In this document: piece by piece, positions 38,687 to 48,174 of the stretch | How the letters are laid out: every line of letters starts with the position of its first letter | Position numbering within the stretch: position 1 is the first letter of the stretch | From: Amphiplicatus sp046296195 | GTDB lineage: Bacteria; Pseudomonadota; Alphaproteobacteria; Caulobacterales; Parvularculaceae | NCBI GenBank assembly: GCA_046296195.1 | Contig: JBKBLR010000012.1 | Location: 17,885-81,884, forward strand | Length of the DNA: 64,000 bases | Reading direction: 5' to 3' | The notes under the pieces: generated by a model | What the model saw: the letters and a program-made list of their open reading frames with translations, nothing else | What the model was told of the DNA's origin: nothing | Database searches by the model: none | Position numbers and translations under genes: made by a program

Positions 38687-39565
38687 TTAGCGCGCCGGCG
38701 GGTCAAGGTCAATGATTAACGCCCGGTCGCGCCCCGCGAGGTCGCTCGCTACGCCGATGCGCCCGTCCGGAAAGGCCTCGGACATCAGCGCGCCGGCTGA
38801 CGCCGCCTGATCCTGCCCGATTTCAAGGACAAGAAGCCCGCCCGGCGCGATGACCGCCGGCAACAGGCGCGCAAGGCGGCGATAGGCCTCGAGCCCGTCC
38901 GCCCCCGCGAACAGCGCGCGCGGGTCTTCAAAAGCCTCGACCTCATGCGGCAACCGGCCGCGCTCGGTTTCGGCGATGTAAGGCGGGTTCGAAACGATGA
39001 CATCGAAGCGCTCCTGAAGCGGCGCCGTCCAGTCGCCGTGAACCGCGCGGGCGCGCCGGTCAAAACCGAGCCGCAAGAGATTGCGGTTGGCGAGCGCGAC
39101 CGCCGCCGGGTCAATGTCGACGCCGATACCGCTCGCCTGCGGAAATTCGGCGAGCAGCGCGCACAAGAGCGCCCCGGAGCCGCAGCCGAGATCAAGAAGG
39201 CGCAAGGGCGCCTGCCGATCGCGCCGGTCGATGACGGCGGCGATCAGCGTTTCGCTGTCGGGCCGCGGCGCCAGCATGCCGGGCTCGACCGCGATCGGCA
39301 GCGACCAGAATTCGCGAACGCCGGTGATGTGGGCGACCGGCTCTTCCTGCGCACGACGCGCGATGAAGGCGCCGTAAAGCGCGGCTTCCGCCTCTGTCAG
39401 CGGCCGCATCGCGTCCGCGATCAGCGCCACATCGTCAATGTCGAGCGCGGCCTTCAGCAACACCCGGGCGTCGAGGACCGGGGTCGGCGACCGCGTCAGC
39501 GCCGCCGCGCCCCAGCGCACGGCGGCGGCGAGCGAGAGCCCCTTGGGCGCCTCAAGCGACGGCAT
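38687..39565 (-). CDS. prmC: Peptide chain release factor N5-glutamine methyltransferase
   Basis: SAM-dependent methylation of the Gln in the GGQ motif of release factors. Class I methyltransferase motif LLDLGCGSGALL and the glutamine-methylase motif NPPY (in VSNPPYI). ATG 39565 (MPSLEAPKG) overlaps the prfA stop by 14 bp, so the enzyme and its substrate are translationally linked. 292 aa. Confidence 0.95.
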   Translation of the reverse strand: MPSLEAPKGLSLAAAVRWGAAALTRSPTPVLDARVLLKAALDIDDVALIADAMRPLTEAEAALYGAFIARRAQEEPVAHITGVREFWSLPIAVEPGMLAPRPDSETLIAAVIDRRDRQAPLRLLDLGCGSGALLCALLAEFPQASGIGVDIDPAAVALANRNLLRLGFDRRARAVHGDWTAPLQERFDVIVSNPPYIAETERGRLPHEVEAFEDPRALFAGADGLEAYRRLARLLPAVIAPGGLLVLEIGQDQAASAGALMSEAFPDGRIGVASDLAGRDRALIIDLDPPAR

Positions 39566-40625
39566 TGAACGCCGCGAGCCGGTCGACGCGATCCTGGGCG
39601 ACGAGCGCCTCAACAAGCACATCGAGTCCGTCGCCGCGGATGACCTCGTCGAGATTGTAGAGCGTCAGATTGATGCGGTGGTCAGTGACACGGCTTTGCG
39701 GGAAATTATAGGTGCGGATGCGCTCGGACCGGTCGCCCGAACCGACCATGCCCTTTCGTTGCGCGGCGCGCTCGGCGTCGGCGCGCTGGCGCTCCATTTC
39801 ATAGAGCCGCGCTCTCAGGACCTTAAGCGCCTTCGCCTTGTTCTTGTGCTGCGATTTCTCGTCCTGCTGGCTGACGACGACGCCGGTCGGCAGGTGGGTG
39901 ATGCGCACGGCGGAATCGGTCGTGTTGACGGACTGTCCGCCGGGGCCCGAGGCGCGGAACACGTCGATGCGGAGATCGGACTCCTTGATTTCGATATCGA
40001 CGTCTTCAGGCTCGGGCAGGACCGCGACGGTCGCCGCCGAGGTGTGGATGCGCCCCTGCGCCTCCGTTTCGGGCACGCGCTGCACGCGATGGACGCCCGC
40101 CTCGAACTTCATGCGCGCATAGACGCCCTCGCCCGAGATCGAGGCCTGAATTTCCTTGTAGCCGCCCTTCTCCGCCTCCGACATCGACAGGACCTCGACG
40201 CGCCAGCCTTTCAACGAGGCATAGCGCTGGTACATCTTGAAAAGATCGCCGGCGAAGAGCGCCGCCTCCTCGCCGCCCGTGCCGGCGCGGACCTCGAGGA
40301 TGACCGAGGAATCATCCGCCTTGTCCTTCGGCAGGAGCATGATCTGGAGGTCCATCTCCGCTTGCGGCGCTTTCTCCTTCAGCTCCTGCAGTTCGGCGTA
40401 GGCCATATCGGCCATGTCCTTGTCGGCGCCTTTGGACAGCTCTTCGAGATCTTCGAGCTGCCTTCGGATCGAGGAAATCTCGCGCGCCTTGTCGGCGACG
40501 GGTTTCATCTCGCCGTGCTCCTTCGACAGGCGCACGATCTCATCGCCCTTCGTCGCGGCCGACATCGCCGCTTCGAGCTTTTCGAATTTCGCGATAAGCG
40601 CGTCGAGTTTGTCCTTGGGTATCAA
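39552..40625 (-). CDS. prfA: Peptide chain release factor 1
   Basis: Recognises UAA and UAG and triggers peptide release. GGQ is at 229-231 in SGPGGQSVNTTDSA; the codon-reading PxT motif is PET (185-187). Start is TTG 40625 with AGGGAA 7 nt upstream; no ATG gives a complete N-terminus. 357 aa is normal. Overlaps prmC. Confidence 0.96.
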   Translation of the reverse strand: MIPKDKLDALIAKFEKLEAAMSAATKGDEIVRLSKEHGEMKPVADKAREISSIRRQLEDLEELSKGADKDMADMAYAELQELKEKAPQAEMDLQIMLLPKDKADDSSVILEVRAGTGGEEAALFAGDLFKMYQRYASLKGWRVEVLSMSEAEKGGYKEIQASISGEGVYARMKFEAGVHRVQRVPETEAQGRIHTSAATVAVLPEPEDVDIEIKESDLRIDVFRASGPGGQSVNTTDSAVRITHLPTGVVVSQQDEKSQHKNKAKALKVLRARLYEMERQRADAERAAQRKGMVGSGDRSERIRTYNFPQSRVTDHRINLTLYNLDEVIRGDGLDVLVEALVAQDRVDRLAAFNAVA

Positions 40626-40769
40626 GGCGTGGTTCCCTGTTTCGCCGCCGCGGCGGCTTCAACGAGGCCTGACACGCCGCCGGCCGAGGGGGTCGTATCG
40701 CCTTTGAAGTCAAGCACTGCGTCTTTCCCGGTTTGATGAGTCAAAGGTTTGACGCGACGCAATCGGACG

Positions 40770-40798
40770 AAAAAACGCGCGGGACGATACCCCGCGCG
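40770..40798 (-). terminator. Intrinsic terminator of ispG
   Basis: Minus strand: 8-bp stem CGCGCGGG / CCCGCGCG (40791-40798 with 40776-40783), 7-nt loop, followed by six T (40770-40775). It is 23 bp past the ispG stop and separates it from prfA. Confidence 0.9.
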
Positions 40799-40820
40799 CA
40801 TGAGATTTCAGAGAGCCATG

Positions 40821-41951
40821 CTACTCCGCCGCGACGGATTCTTTTTCCTCGCGGGCGCGGATTTCGGCGGCCTTCTTCTCGACCAGCTCGACGAGGTGGT
40901 CGAGGATCTTGTCATTGTCGAGCCGGTGATGCGGCTCGCCGTCGAGATAGACCTGGCCGTGGTCCTTGCCGGCGCCGCCGCCGGTGAAGCCGATGTCGGT
41001 CTCGCGCGCTTCGCCGGGCCCGTTGACGACGCAACCGATGACCGAGAGCGACAAGGGCGTCGTCACATGCGCAAGGCGCTTTTCGAGCTTTTCGACCGTT
41101 TCGATGACGTTGAAGCCCTGCCGCGCGCAGGAGGGGCAGGAAATGACGTTGACGCCGCGATGGCGGAGCCCCAGCGACTTCAGGATATCGAACCCGACCT
41201 TCACTTCCTCGACCGGGTCGGCGGACAGCGACACGCGGATGGTGTCGCCGATTCCGGCCCAGAGCAACGATCCGAGGCCGATCGCCGATTTCACGGAGCC
41301 GATGCGAAGCCCGCCCGCCTCGGTGACGCCAAGGTGCAAGGGGCAGTCGATCGCGTCGGCGAGGGCATGATAGGCGGCGACGGTGAGGAACACGTCCGAC
41401 GCCTTCACGGAAATTTTGAATTCGTGGAAGTCATTGTCCTGCAGGATCTTCGCATGGTCGAGGGCGCTTTCGACCATCGCCTCGGGGCAGGGCTCACCAT
41501 ATTTCTCGAGGAGGTCCTTCTCGAGGCTGCCGCCGTTGACGCCGATGCGCATTGAGCAGCCATGGTCCTTCGCCGCCTTGATCACCTCGCGCACACGGGC
41601 TTCAGAGCCGATATTGCCGGGATTGATCCTGAGGCACGCCGCGCCCGCCTTCGCCGCCTCGATGCCGCGCTTGTAGTGGAAGTGGATGTCGGCGACGATC
41701 GGCACCGGCACGTTCCTGACGATCGTCGCAAGCGCCGCGGTCGATTCCTCGTCGGGGCAGGACACACGCACGATGTCGGCGCCCGCTTCCGCGATTTCGT
41801 TCACCTGGCGGATCGTCGCCTGCGCATCCGAGGTCAGCGTGTTCGTCATCGACTGGACGGCGATCGGCGCATCGCCGCCGACCGGCACCTTGCCGACCAT
41901 GATCTGGCGACATTTGCGGCGGGCGATGTCGCGCCACGGACGTAACGACAT
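40821..41951 (-). CDS. ispG: 4-hydroxy-3-methylbut-2-enyl-diphosphate synthase (flavodoxin)
   Basis: MEP isoprenoid pathway, reducing 2-C-methylerythritol cyclodiphosphate with a [4Fe-4S] cluster. The TIM-barrel start has IMVGKVPVGGDAPIAVQSM. Cluster cysteines are in ISCPSCARQG and GCVVNGPGE. 376 aa, ATG 41951. Ends in its own terminator, so it is a separate transcript from prfA-prmC. Confidence 0.96.
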   Translation of the reverse strand: MSLRPWRDIARRKCRQIMVGKVPVGGDAPIAVQSMTNTLTSDAQATIRQVNEIAEAGADIVRVSCPDEESTAALATIVRNVPVPIVADIHFHYKRGIEAAKAGAACLRINPGNIGSEARVREVIKAAKDHGCSMRIGVNGGSLEKDLLEKYGEPCPEAMVESALDHAKILQDNDFHEFKISVKASDVFLTVAAYHALADAIDCPLHLGVTEAGGLRIGSVKSAIGLGSLLWAGIGDTIRVSLSADPVEEVKVGFDILKSLGLRHRGVNVISCPSCARQGFNVIETVEKLEKRLAHVTTPLSLSVIGCVVNGPGEARETDIGFTGGGAGKDHGQVYLDGEPHHRLDNDKILDHLVELVEKKAAEIRAREEKESVAAE

Positions 41952-42076
41952 GGTCGAATCCTCTATGGTCCCACGCTAGCGCCGGCGTACCCCCTGTTTG
42001 GGGCGATCAACCGCCGGATTTAAGGCTCGCTTGTGCAAAAACGGCGGGCAAAAAGCAACGCGGGCGAGCGTTCGCC

Positions 42077-42949
42077 TCAGGAGGGGCGGTCAAAGCGCAA
42101 CACCACCTGCTGCTCATAAGCGGGGCGAGGCGCGCCATCGACCATCCGCGGCGAGAACCGCCAACGTTTCAAGGCGTTGAGGGCCGCCCGCTCAAAACAG
42201 GCGTTGGAGGCCGCAGCGACGCGCGGACTGACGACGGCGCCGTCGGGCGTGATGGTGAAAGCCAGCGTCACGGTTTCCGACGCCTCGGCGGCCGCTTCAC
42301 ATTCCGGCGGATAGACCGGATCGATCCTGTCGATCACCTGCGCCTCGACCGTGCGCCCCGGGGACGAGGCCGGCGCAGCGGCGGGCGCCGCCGGCAGCGG
42401 GTCGACGATCGCCTTGCCGTCGTCCGACGGCTGCAGCGGAACCCGGTCAAGCTTCAACGGCGTCGTCGTCTGCCGCGGCTGGGTGATCGCCAGCGCGCAC
42501 CAGATCATGAAGGCGAAGATTGCAAGAACCGCCAGCAGGGAAAGGCGCGGCGGCTCTTGCGATTGCGGCTGAACAGAAGCTGGAGGCGCCGCCGCATGAG
42601 CCGCCGGCGCGGGCTTTGCGGCGGCGGCCATGCCGGCTTCGGATTTGAACCGTTCGATGACGGGCCCGGGGTCGAGGCCCAGCGCTTCGGCATAAGCGCG
42701 CACGAAGCCGACGCCATAGGCGCGGTTCGGCAGGCGTTCGATCGCCATCTGCTCGATGGCTTCGAGATAGCTCGCCTTGATGTGCGTGCGTTCGCTGATC
42801 GCCGTCAGCGTCAGGTTCTGCTGGGTGCGGACAGCCTCAAGATAGGGACCCACTGCGAGAAAATTCCCGGGGTCGAGTTCCGGGCCGCGCAGGCGCGCGC
42901 GCGCATCGCTGAACTCTAGAATCTCTGCGGAAGTGCTCTGCCCTGACAC
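42077..42949 (-). CDS. HTH (RodZ-like) - transmembrane - TonB C-terminal domain protein
   Basis: 290 aa. An N-terminal HTH_25/Xre domain typical of RodZ lies at about 32-100 (YLEAVRTQQNLTLTAISERT, LPNRAYGVGFVRAYAEALGL). A Pro/Ala linker and one transmembrane helix (136-155) follow, then a TonB_C domain about 205-290 (DPVYPPECE, VTLAFTITPDGAV, ALNALKRWRFSP). RodZ normally links MreB to the wall machinery; the TonB-type end is unusual. GTG 42949 has AAGGG about 10 nt upstream. Located between ispG and ptsP. Confidence 0.82.
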   Translation of the reverse strand: MSGQSTSAEILEFSDARARLRGPELDPGNFLAVGPYLEAVRTQQNLTLTAISERTHIKASYLEAIEQMAIERLPNRAYGVGFVRAYAEALGLDPGPVIERFKSEAGMAAAAKPAPAAHAAAPPASVQPQSQEPPRLSLLAVLAIFAFMIWCALAITQPRQTTTPLKLDRVPLQPSDDGKAIVDPLPAAPAAAPASSPGRTVEAQVIDRIDPVYPPECEAAAEASETVTLAFTITPDGAVVSPRVAAASNACFERAALNALKRWRFSPRMVDGAPRPAYEQQVVLRFDRPS

Positions 42950-43121
42950 AATGACGACACCCTTACGCCACGCCGTTTCCGTTTACCGTATCGAGGCCTG
43001 AAACGATACCGCCGGAGGCGTTTTTTCTCAGCCAAAGCGCCATGATTCGGCGCCCTCTGCGTCGCCTAGCAGCATCCGCGCCAACGAATGATTTCCACAG
43101 CCGTTAAAGTTGCGATCGCCG

Positions 43122-45413
43122 TCAGGGAAGCTGCGCGCCGACGGTTGCGAGATAATGCGTGAACTCGCGCCGGATCGGCGCCTTAAGCTGCGCGGCGCCT
43201 TGGAGCCAATCGGCGACGCCACGGGCGTCGATCGACCGCAACAGCCGCCGGAAGGGGCCGATGGATGAGGCGGGGGAGGAAAACCGGCGCACGCCCGCCC
43301 CGATCAGCGCCGCGCCCATCACCGGGTCGGCCGCCTGCTCGCCGCAGAAGGTCAAAGGTTTGCCGGCCCGCGCCGCCGCCTCGGCGAGGCGCGCGATGAA
43401 GCTCAGGAAGCCAGGCTCCAAAGGATCGAACCGGCGCTGGGTCATTTCGGCGTCCCGGTCGGCGGCGAAATAGAACTGGGCGAGATCATTGCCGCCGATC
43501 GAGAGAAAGTCGACGCGCGCGGCGATGTCGTCGATGCGCCAGGCGGCGGCCGGCGTTTCGATCATCGCGCCGATGCGGATTTCCGAGGGCAGCGGCTTGC
43601 CGCGCCGTTGCGCGAACTCGATCTCGCGTTCGATCAGGGCGCGCGCCGCGTCGATCTCGTCCGGCAGCGTGATCATCGGAAAGAGGATGTGGGCGGTGCG
43701 TCCGGCCGAAGCGGCAAGGAGCGCGCGCAGCTGCGGCCTGAACAGGCCAGGCCGGTCGATCGCCATTCTAAGCCCGCGCCAGCCCATCGCCGGGTTGGCT
43801 TCCGGTTTCACTTTCATATAGGCGCCGGCCTTGTCCGCGCCGAGGTCGGCGGTGCGGAACACCACCGGCTTGCCGCCGGCCAGCGAGAGGATCTGCGCGT
43901 AGACCCGTTCCTGCGCGCCGGCCCGCGGCAGTTGCGCGCCGATGATGAACTGCAGCTCGGTCCGGAACAGGCCGACGCCGGCCGCGCCGGTGCGTTCGAG
44001 ATGGCTGAGGTCCAGCGGAATGCCGGCGTTCATGAACAGCTCAATCGCAACGCCGTCTTTCGTGACCGAGGGAAGGTCGCGTTCAGCATCGAAGGCGGCC
44101 TGTTGCTCGGATTGCAGCGCCTCCTTCTCGCGATAGCTTTCAATGACCTCCGCCGTCGGGCGAATGAGGACGTCGCCGCTGTCGCCGTCGATGATGATCT
44201 CGTCGCCCTCTTCGGCGAGGCCAAGCGCGCTGTCCGATCCGGCGACGAGCGGCACGCCGAGCGCGCGCGCGACGATCGCGACATGCGAGGTCGCCGTGGC
44301 TTCCGCGACGATGAGCCCCTTGAGGCGCGCCCGGTCGTATTCGAGAAGCTCCGCCGGTCCGAGCGCGCGCGCAATCAGGATCGCCGCCTCCGGCAGTTCG
44401 GCGGCGGCGGCGGCGTCAGCGCCGGTCAGATGGCGCAACAGCCGACGCGAAAGATCGTCGAGATCGTGCATGCGCTCGCGGATGTAAGGATCCTTGATCT
44501 GCGCCATGCGCGCGCGGTTCTCGGCCTGCACCTGCTCGACCGCCGATTCCGCGGTGAGGCCGGACTTCGCGGCGGCGCGCATGCGTGCTTTCCAGCCGCC
44601 GTCATAGGCGAACAGTCGGTAAGCCTCGAGAACCTCGCGCGGGGCGTCTTCGAGCGTCTCCCGCGCCAGCATCGCATCGACGGAAGCCTGCAGCGCGGCG
44701 ATGCCGAGGTCGAGCCGGCCGATCTCGGCGTCGACGTCGGCGGCGAAGACCCTGTGCTTCGGCGTCGGCGGCTCATGGAAGGCCGCGCGGCCCCGCGCAA
44801 CGCCCGGCACGACGCCGACGGCCCTGAGGCGCTCGGGCCGGTGCAGCATCGCGCCGACCTCTGCGGTCGTGCGCGGATCGAAGAGCTCGCCAGAGGCGGC
44901 GATCTCGGCGAGGAGGGACGCGACGGCCTGCGCCGCCCCGACCTCTTCATCCGTATACCGCCGGCTGACGAGATTCTGGAGAACAAGGACGCCGAGCGAC
45001 TTGCCGGAGCGGATGAGGGGCACGCCGAGAAAAGAATGGAGCGGGTCCTCGCCCGTTTCCGGGCGATAGGCGAAGTTCGGATGCAGCGGGGCGTCCGCCG
45101 TCACGAGCGGGCGCTGCGTCTCCGCAACGACGCCGACGAGGCCCTCGCCCCATTTGAGCTTTGTCTTGTGAACCGCCTCGCGATTGAGGCCGACCGTCGA
45201 ATAAAGCTCGAGCTCGTCGCTGGCGAGACGCAGGTAGATCGAGCACACGTCGGAGGCGACATGCTTCGCGATCACCTCGGTAAGCGCGTCGAGCCTGTCC
45301 TGCGCAGTCGCGGCGACGGCGACCGCGTCGTGCATGCTTTTCAGCAGCGTCGCAACGCCGCCCGCCGCCTTGGCGGCGGCCTTGGCGCGGCGCGCGCTTT
45401 GAGGGCGCTTCAT
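43122..45413 (-). CDS. ptsP: Phosphoenolpyruvate-protein phosphotransferase, EI-Ntr
   Basis: First phosphotransfer of the nitrogen PTS: PEP to NPr (PtsO). N-terminal GAF sensor domain about 25-175; PEP-utilising linker, phosphohistidine domain with TATSHVAIVARALG (active His), and TIM-barrel with GLFRTELQF, IGAMIETPAA and SIGGNDLAQFYFA. 763 aa is standard. It starts 6 bp after the lysC stop, a common alphaproteobacterial pair. EI-Ntr regulates nitrogen, potassium and carbon-storage responses. Confidence 0.95.
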   Translation of the reverse strand: MKRPQSARRAKAAAKAAGGVATLLKSMHDAVAVAATAQDRLDALTEVIAKHVASDVCSIYLRLASDELELYSTVGLNREAVHKTKLKWGEGLVGVVAETQRPLVTADAPLHPNFAYRPETGEDPLHSFLGVPLIRSGKSLGVLVLQNLVSRRYTDEEVGAAQAVASLLAEIAASGELFDPRTTAEVGAMLHRPERLRAVGVVPGVARGRAAFHEPPTPKHRVFAADVDAEIGRLDLGIAALQASVDAMLARETLEDAPREVLEAYRLFAYDGGWKARMRAAAKSGLTAESAVEQVQAENRARMAQIKDPYIRERMHDLDDLSRRLLRHLTGADAAAAAELPEAAILIARALGPAELLEYDRARLKGLIVAEATATSHVAIVARALGVPLVAGSDSALGLAEEGDEIIIDGDSGDVLIRPTAEVIESYREKEALQSEQQAAFDAERDLPSVTKDGVAIELFMNAGIPLDLSHLERTGAAGVGLFRTELQFIIGAQLPRAGAQERVYAQILSLAGGKPVVFRTADLGADKAGAYMKVKPEANPAMGWRGLRMAIDRPGLFRPQLRALLAASAGRTAHILFPMITLPDEIDAARALIEREIEFAQRRGKPLPSEIRIGAMIETPAAAWRIDDIAARVDFLSIGGNDLAQFYFAADRDAEMTQRRFDPLEPGFLSFIARLAEAAARAGKPLTFCGEQAADPVMGAALIGAGVRRFSSPASSIGPFRRLLRSIDARGVADWLQGAAQLKAPIRREFTHYLATVGAQLP

Positions 45414-45419
45414 CTTCGG

Positions 45420-46676
45420 TCAGGCCGCGCCGGCGCTGCGATCAAGGCCATAGGCCTGATGAAGCGCGCGCACGGCGAGTTCGCCGTATTCGGCGGCGAT
45501 CAGCACGCTGATCTTGATCTCGGAGGTCGAGATGTTCTGGATGTTGATGCCCTTTTCCGCGAGCGCCCTGAACATCGTCGAGGCGACGCCGGTGTGGCTG
45601 CGCATGCCGACGCCGATGACGGACACCTTGACGATGTTCCGGTCGGTCAGCATTTGATCAAAGCCGATTTTAGGCTTGGCGAGCGTCAAGGCCTCGGTCG
45701 CGCGGGAAAGCTCCGATTCGGCCATCGTGAAGGACAGGTTCGCCCCCGACTGGCGCGACGGGCTCTGCACGATCATGTCGATATTGATGCCGGCGTCGGC
45801 GAGAAGCCCGAAAATCATCGACGCGCGGCCGGGCTCGTCGGGCACGCCCATCAGGCTGATCTTGGCTTCATCCTTCGACAGCGTCACGGCGCTGACAATC
45901 TGCTTTTCCACGATCTCGTCCTCGTCGCAAATGATGGTGCCCGCGCTGGCGCGATCTGGATCGTCGAAACTCGACAGCACGCGTAGTCGAACCTTGTAGG
46001 CCATCGCAAGCTCGACCGAGCGGGTCTGCAGGACCTTTGCGCCGAGCGAGGCCATTTCCAGCATCTCCTCATAGGAGACCTTGTCGAGCCGACTCGCCTG
46101 TTTGGAGATGCGCGGGTCCGTCGTGTAGACGCCGTCGACGTCCGTATAGATGTCGCAGCGGTCGGCGCCGAGCGCGGCCGCCAGCGCGACCGCCGTCGTG
46201 TCCGAACCGCCGCGGCCGAGCGTCGAGATCCGGCCGCCGGCGGTGACGCCCTGAAATCCCGCCACGACGGCGATCTCGCCGGTGTCGATCGCCTCGCCAA
46301 GTCCGTCTGCCGGAATGTCGAGAATACGCGCCTTGCCGTGGGCGTCGTCGGTGCGGATCGGCGCCTGCCAGCCCTGCCATGAACGGGCGCGATACCCCAT
46401 CTTCTGGAGGATGAGCGCCACGAGGCCGGAGGTCACCTGCTCGCCGCTTGCGACCACGGTGTCATATTCGACATTGCGGACGTCGAGCGCCGGGTCGGGC
46501 GGGCCAGCCTCGGCGCACAGGGCGACGAGGCGGTTCGTCTCGCCGGCCATCGCCGACACCGCCACCGCAATCGAATGGCCGGCGTCGGCCTCACGCTTGA
46601 TAAAGGCTGCGGCCCGGCGCATGCGCTCGACGTCCGCGACTGACGTCCCGCCGAATTTCATCACAATGCGCGCCAT
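45420..46676 (-). CDS. lysC: Aspartate kinase
   Basis: Phosphorylates L-aspartate at the entry to lysine, methionine and threonine synthesis. N-terminal KFGGTSV (7-13), GRGGSDTTAVALA in the kinase domain, and two C-terminal ACT domains (for example ISLMGVPDEPGRASMIF and VSVIGVGMRSHTGVASTMF) expected to confer feedback control. ATG 46676 (MARIVMKFGG) fits family starts; ATG 46718 upstream is possible. 418 aa. Upstream of ptsP. Confidence 0.95.
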   Translation of the reverse strand: MARIVMKFGGTSVADVERMRRAAAFIKREADAGHSIAVAVSAMAGETNRLVALCAEAGPPDPALDVRNVEYDTVVASGEQVTSGLVALILQKMGYRARSWQGWQAPIRTDDAHGKARILDIPADGLGEAIDTGEIAVVAGFQGVTAGGRISTLGRGGSDTTAVALAAALGADRCDIYTDVDGVYTTDPRISKQASRLDKVSYEEMLEMASLGAKVLQTRSVELAMAYKVRLRVLSSFDDPDRASAGTIICDEDEIVEKQIVSAVTLSKDEAKISLMGVPDEPGRASMIFGLLADAGINIDMIVQSPSRQSGANLSFTMAESELSRATEALTLAKPKIGFDQMLTDRNIVKVSVIGVGMRSHTGVASTMFRALAEKGINIQNISTSEIKISVLIAAEYGELAVRALHQAYGLDRSAGAA

Positions 46677-46792
46677 GCGGTCTATCGCCGCCTTTCCAGT
46701 GTAAGAAGCAGCGGTCATCTATAGGGGCGGGCTCGACCGGCGCAAGCCGATGGGGCCCGGAGCGGACGCACCCATTCCAAAGGCGGCGCGGC

Positions 46793-47536
46793 ATGAAGGC
46801 GGCAGGACAATCGATCGACCCGGCGGAAGTCGAGAAATTCTCGAAGATCGCTGATGAGTGGTGGGACCCTTTCGGCAAGTTCAAGCCGCTGCACAAGTTC
46901 AACCCGGCGCGCCTCGCCTATATTCGGGACGCGCTCTGCGCCCATTTCGGGCGCAATCCCCGGGACAAGCGTCCGCTCGACGGGCTCCGCTTGCTCGACG
47001 TCGGCTGCGGGGGCGGGCTCGTCTCCGAACCGATGCGCCGGCTCGGGGCGATCGTCTCCGGCATCGACGCATCGGATCGCAATGTCAAAACCGCAACCGT
47101 CCACGCGCGCGCCTCCGCGCTCGACATCGACTATCGGGTCGCGACCGTCGAGGCGCTCGCCGCGGCCGGGGAGCGGCCGTTCGACATCGTCCTCAATCTC
47201 GAGGTCGTGGAGCATGTCGCCGATCCGGAGCCTTTTCTGAAGACCTCCGCCGGCCTCGTGGCGCCGGGCGGCATGATGATCGTCGCCACGATCAATCGGA
47301 CTCTGAAGGCGTATGCGCTCGCCAAGGTCGGGGCGGAATACGTCCTCGGCTGGTTGCCGCGCGGAACGCACGATCCGTCGAAGTTCCAGAAACCGGAGGA
47401 GATCGCGGCGGCGCTCGCCGCCGCCGGCATGACGGTCACCGCGTCGGCCGGCGTCGCCTATAATCCGCTGCTCGACCTCTGGCGGATCGTCGACGACACC
47501 AGCGTCAATTTCATGGTGACGGCGACTCGCCCCTGA
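46793..47536 (+). CDS. ubiG: Bifunctional 3-demethylubiquinol/2-polyprenyl-6-hydroxyphenol methyltransferase
   Basis: SAM-dependent O-methylation steps of ubiquinone synthesis. N-terminal KFSKIADEWWDPFGKFKPLH, SAM motif LLDVGCGGGLVSEP (67-80), EVVEHVADP, and the membrane-lipid-binding insert TLKAYALAKVGAEYVLGWLPRGTH that typifies UbiG. 247 aa. Divergent from lysC with 116 bp between. Confidence 0.96.
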   Translation: MKAAGQSIDPAEVEKFSKIADEWWDPFGKFKPLHKFNPARLAYIRDALCAHFGRNPRDKRPLDGLRLLDVGCGGGLVSEPMRRLGAIVSGIDASDRNVKTATVHARASALDIDYRVATVEALAAAGERPFDIVLNLEVVEHVADPEPFLKTSAGLVAPGGMMIVATINRTLKAYALAKVGAEYVLGWLPRGTHDPSKFQKPEEIAAALAAAGMTVTASAGVAYNPLLDLWRIVDDTSVNFMVTATRP

Positions 47537-47694
47537 CCCGCCTGTCGGCGGCCTCGCAAGGCGCTGGACGGGCAAGCCGTCAAGCCCTCTCAACACTTCG
47601 GAAAATAAATTCTTCGGACGCCGTCCGGCTTCTGGACCGCCGAAACGCTGATGGCCTAAAAGCGCCGCCTTGGGGCGCCAAGGGGTAAGGGGTT

Positions 47695-48174
47695 ATGTCG
47701 CTGTCTGTCGTTCAATTCGGTCTTCTCGCCGCCGGGACGGTCTTTCTCGCCGGGGGCGCCGTTCTCGCAATCCTCGCGGCGCGCCTCGCCGCCGCCGGGC
47801 GCGCAGCGCTCGCGGAGGCTGACGCCCGCCTCGCCGCGAGCCAGGAGCTCGCGGCCGAGGTGAAACATCTGGGCGAGAAGATCGAGCAATTGCTGGCGGC
47901 GCGCGACGCTGCATTTGAAAGCGCTTTCCTGCGTCACAACGAGGCCTGCATGGCGTCGATGCAGTCCGCCCTCGCCGCTCAAGGCGCATGCGCGCACGGG
48001 ACCGCCGACGAACCCCGGCTTTCCGGCGGTCATCATGACGACGAGGATGACGACGACCACCAGAAGGGCAATGCCGCTCGCGACGAACAGTCCCGAACTG
48101 CGAAGGACATGGCGGACGCGGACGAGGAAGAGCCCGCTTCATTCTTTGCGCGGCTGTTCCGCCGCCGTCACTGA
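47695..48174 (+). CDS. Hypothetical membrane-anchored coiled-coil protein
   Basis: 159 aa with a transmembrane segment at about 9-33 (Leu/Ala-rich), a following Ala/Glu-rich coiled-coil-like helix to about 75, then a His/Asp-rich acidic stretch (HHDDEDDDDHQ) and a basic end (FARLFRRRH). AAGGGGTAAGGGG is a strong ribosome-binding site. Its stop overlaps the convergent patatin gene by 7 bp. No family recognised. Confidence 0.7.
   Translation: MSLSVVQFGLLAAGTVFLAGGAVLAILAARLAAAGRAALAEADARLAASQELAAEVKHLGEKIEQLLAARDAAFESAFLRHNEACMASMQSALAAQGACAHGTADEPRLSGGHHDDEDDDDHQKGNAARDEQSRTAKDMADADEEEPASFFARLFRRRH

Noticed and set aside
43608..45986. A 792-codon plus-strand frame across ptsP and lysC
   Set aside because: Arg/Ala-rich, no motifs, and antisense to two unmistakable genes.
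47668..47683. CCTTGG/CCAAGG hairpin before the gene at 47695
   Set aside because: Only 6 bp of stem; expected by chance in GC-rich DNA and overlaps the ribosome-binding region.
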